The position numbers were made by a program, and so were the translations under genes. This document shows positions 11,101 through 13,024 of a stretch of 13,024 bases of DNA, piece after piece. Numbering within the stretch: position 1 is the first letter of the stretch; each line of letters begins with the position of its first letter. The stretch is from Pseudomonadota bacterium (lineage in GTDB: Bacteria > Pseudomonadota > Gammaproteobacteria > Xanthomonadales > Rhodanobacteraceae). The notes beneath the pieces are model-generated. The model was not told the origin of the DNA and searched no databases. It worked only from the letters and a program-made list of their open reading frames with translations. The stretch is taken from assembly GCA_021783385.1 (NCBI GenBank), contig JAJXTX010000049.1:1-13024 (forward strand). Direction: 5' to 3'.

Positions 11101-13024
11101 ATGAACCACGACAACCCCCTGCTGGCCGACGCGACACTGCCGGCATTTTCACGCATCCGTCCCGAGCACGTGACGCCGGCGATCGAGACAATCCTGGCCG
11201 ACTACCGTGACGCCATCGACGCCCTCACCGCACCCGGTGCGCCGCGCGATTTCACCACCGTGATGCTGACCCAGGAGCGGCTGGAGCAGCGGCTGGCGCG
11301 GGCGTGGTCGCCGGTCGGGCACCTGCATGCGGTGGCCGACAGCGAGGCGCTGCGTCAGGTCTACGGCCCGGCCGAGGAGGCGCTGACCGAACACGCGATC
11401 GAGCTGGGCCAGAACCGCGCGCTGTACGCCGCCGTGCAGGCGCTGGCCGATGCACCGGACTTCGCCGCACTGCCGCGGCCCGAGCGGGCGCTGGTCGAGC
11501 ACGCGCTGCGTGATTTCAAGCTCTCCGGCGTGGCGCTGGAGGAACCGGCGCGCTCGCGCTATCGCGAGATCGGGGTGGAACTCTCGCGGCTGTCGACCGA
11601 ATTCTCCAACGCCGTGCTCGATGCCAGCGAGGCATGGCACGAGCACATCACCGACGAGCGCGATCTGGCCGGCATCCCCGAGTCCGGCCGCGCGGTGCTG
11701 CGCCAGTATGCCGAGGATCAGGAGCTGGACGGCTATCTGGTGACGCTGAAGCAGCCCAGCGTGCAGGCGGTTCTGAGCTATGCCGACAACCGCGGCCTGC
11801 GCGAGCGCGTGTACTGGGCCTACCAGACGCGCGCCTCCGACCAGGGGCCGCAGGCCGGCAAGTTTGACAACTCCGCGCGCATCGAGAAGATCATGGCGCT
11901 GCGCCACGAGGCGGCCCGGCTGCTCGGCTTCGCGAATGCCGCGGAGGAGTCGCTGGCGACCAAGATGGCCGGCTCGCCGACCGAAGTGATGGAGTTCCTG
12001 CACGATCTGGCCGCGCGCGCACGGCCGGTGGCGCAGCAGGAGCTGGCCACGCTGCGCGAATTTGCCCGCAGCGAGCTGGGCCTCGACAACCTCGAGTCGT
12101 GGGACGTCGGCTACGCCTCGGAAAAGCTGCGCCAGCAGCAGTACGCGCTGGACGAGGAGCAGCTCAAGCCCTATTTCCCGCTGCCGGCGGTGATCGACGG
12201 CCTGTTCGCCCTGGTCGGCAGGCTTTACGGCATCCGCCTGAGCGCCCGCGACGACGTCGACGTATGGCATCCCGAAGTGCGCTACTACGACGTGCGCGAT
12301 GCCGATGATCGCGTGTTCGCCGGTGCCTACGTGGATCTGTATGCGCGCACCGGCAAGCGCGGCGGTGCCTGGATGGACGTCTGCCGCGCGCGCTTCGACG
12401 ATGGTGTGCAGTCGCAGTTGCCGGTGGCCTTTCTCACCTGCAATTTCGCCCCGCCCACCGAGGGCCGGCCGGCCCTGCTCACCCACGACGACGTGCTGAC
12501 CCTGTTCCACGAATTCGGCCACGGCCTGCACCACCTGCTCACCGAGATCGCGCTGCCCTCGATCGGCGGCATCGACGGTGTCGAGTGGGATGCGGTGGAG
12601 CTGCCGAGCCAGTTCATGGAGAACTTCGGCTGGAACCGCGAGGCGCTGGACCTGTTCGCGCGCCACTGGCAGACCGGTGAGCGGCTGCCCGACGAGCTGT
12701 TCCAGCGCATGCTCGCGGCGCGGCATTTCCAAGCCGGCCTGTTCCTGGTACGCCAGCTGGAGTTCGCGCTGTTCGACTTCCTGCTGCATCTGGAATACGA
12801 CCCGGACCAGGGCGCGCGCACGCTGGCGGTGCTGGCGGAAGTGCGCAAGCAGGTCGCCGTGTTGCATCCGCCGGCGTGGCAGCGGTTTCCGCACGGATTC
12901 AGCCACATCTTCGCCGGCGGTTACGCGGCCGGTTACTACAGCTACCTGTGGGCTGAACTGCTGTCCGCCGACGCGTTCGGCGAGTTCGAGCAGCGCGCAG
13001 GTGCCGCCGGCAGCGTGATCGACC
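11101..13024 (+). CDS. prlC: Oligopeptidase A, M3 metallopeptidase (runs off window end)
   Basis: PrlC (OpdA) is a cytoplasmic zinc endopeptidase that degrades short peptides, including cleaved signal peptides. The visible 641 codons start MNHDNPLLADATLPAFSRIRPEHV, the usual opening of the family, and lack only about 40 residues of a 680-aa protein. The long helical N-terminal half holds LSTEFSNAVLDA. The zinc site is HEFGH at 470-474, with the third ligand Glu500 in DAVELPSQFMEN. The substrate-side HIFAGGYAAGYYSYLWAE follows near the end. PrlC is preferred over Dcp because the protein starts and aligns as OpdA, for example RPALLTHDDVLTLFHEFGHGLHHLLT, but the two are close relatives. The start has an excellent AAGGAG site. 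There is no frameshift in the visible part. Confidence 0.95.
   Translation, partial: MNHDNPLLADATLPAFSRIRPEHVTPAIETILADYRDAIDALTAPGAPRDFTTVMLTQERLEQRLARAWSPVGHLHAVADSEALRQVYGPAEEALTEHAIELGQNRALYAAVQALADAPDFAALPRPERALVEHALRDFKLSGVALEEPARSRYREIGVELSRLSTEFSNAVLDASEAWHEHITDERDLAGIPESGRAVLRQYAEDQELDGYLVTLKQPSVQAVLSYADNRGLRERVYWAYQTRASDQGPQAGKFDNSARIEKIMALRHEAARLLGFANAAEESLATKMAGSPTEVMEFLHDLAARARPVAQQELATLREFARSELGLDNLESWDVGYASEKLRQQQYALDEEQLKPYFPLPAVIDGLFALVGRLYGIRLSARDDVDVWHPEVRYYDVRDADDRVFAGAYVDLYARTGKRGGAWMDVCRARFDDGVQSQLPVAFLTCNFAPPTEGRPALLTHDDVLTLFHEFGHGLHHLLTEIALPSIGGIDGVEWDAVELPSQFMENFGWNREALDLFARHWQTGERLPDELFQRMLAARHFQAGLFLVRQLEFALFDFLLHLEYDPDQGARTLAVLAEVRKQVAVLHPPAWQRFPHGFSHIFAGGYAAGYYSYLWAELLSADAFGEFEQRAGAAGSVID

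Noticed and set aside
11149..12906. A 585-codon open frame on the minus strand opposite prlC.
   Set aside because: It is antisense to an intact M3 peptidase, is rich in Arg/Leu/Gln/His, and has no recognisable motif. Long antisense frames are expected in GC-rich codon-biased genes.

Overview
The window is a gene-dense, very GC-rich chromosomal segment with strong G/C-ending codon use. Almost all of it is housekeeping or conserved accessory genes. The gene set points to a gammaproteobacterium of the Lysobacterales (Xanthomonadales), most likely Rhodanobacteraceae (Rhodanobacter/Dyella type). The grounds are the order lptM-dapF-DUF484-xerC running into hslV-hslU, an HslV with a short propeptide, and GGGAA(T/C)G-type intergenic repeats. 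This placement is inferred from memory of related genomes, not from a search.

Left block, minus strand (1-5898). Read in the direction of transcription: lipoprotein LptM, diaminopimelate epimerase DapF, a DUF484 (YigA-like) protein, XerC recombinase, the HslV protease and HslU unfoldase, a 203-aa protein that looks like two Sm-like barrels, and the N-terminal third of a ribokinase that runs off the window. A good heat-shock (sigma-32 type) promoter lies between xerC and hslV. hslVU therefore looks like an independently inducible unit inside a cell-envelope/lysine/chromosome-dimer operon. A 154-bp spacer with inverted GGGAAnG repeats separates hslV from hslU.

Middle block (5899-9207). Facing lptM is a plus-strand gene for an unknown two-helix inner-membrane protein with a large extracytoplasmic domain. 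Next comes a divergent pair: a stand-alone GNAT acetyltransferase (minus) and a RimK-like ATP-grasp ligase with its own N-terminal domain (plus). Together they suggest a small peptide- or amino-acid-tailoring module. A 97-aa two-helix membrane protein on the minus strand overlaps the 3' end of the ligase gene tail to tail.

Right block (9208-13024). Shikimate dehydrogenase AroE (plus) is coupled to a tiny cysteine-cluster protein of the YkgJ type that probably starts at TTG. A gamma-class carbonic anhydrase-like protein (minus) converges on it. Divergent from that is oligopeptidase A (PrlC, M3 family), cut by the window end about 40 codons before its expected stop.

No RNA genes, insertion sequences, CRISPR arrays, prophage or clear rho-independent terminators were seen, and no gap longer than 300 bp lacks a gene. 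I did not find a clearly new multi-gene system. The most interesting items are the GNAT/ATP-grasp pair, the double Sm-like protein, the internal heat-shock promoter, the -10 boxes set for leaderless translation, and an AroE with a changed active-site position.
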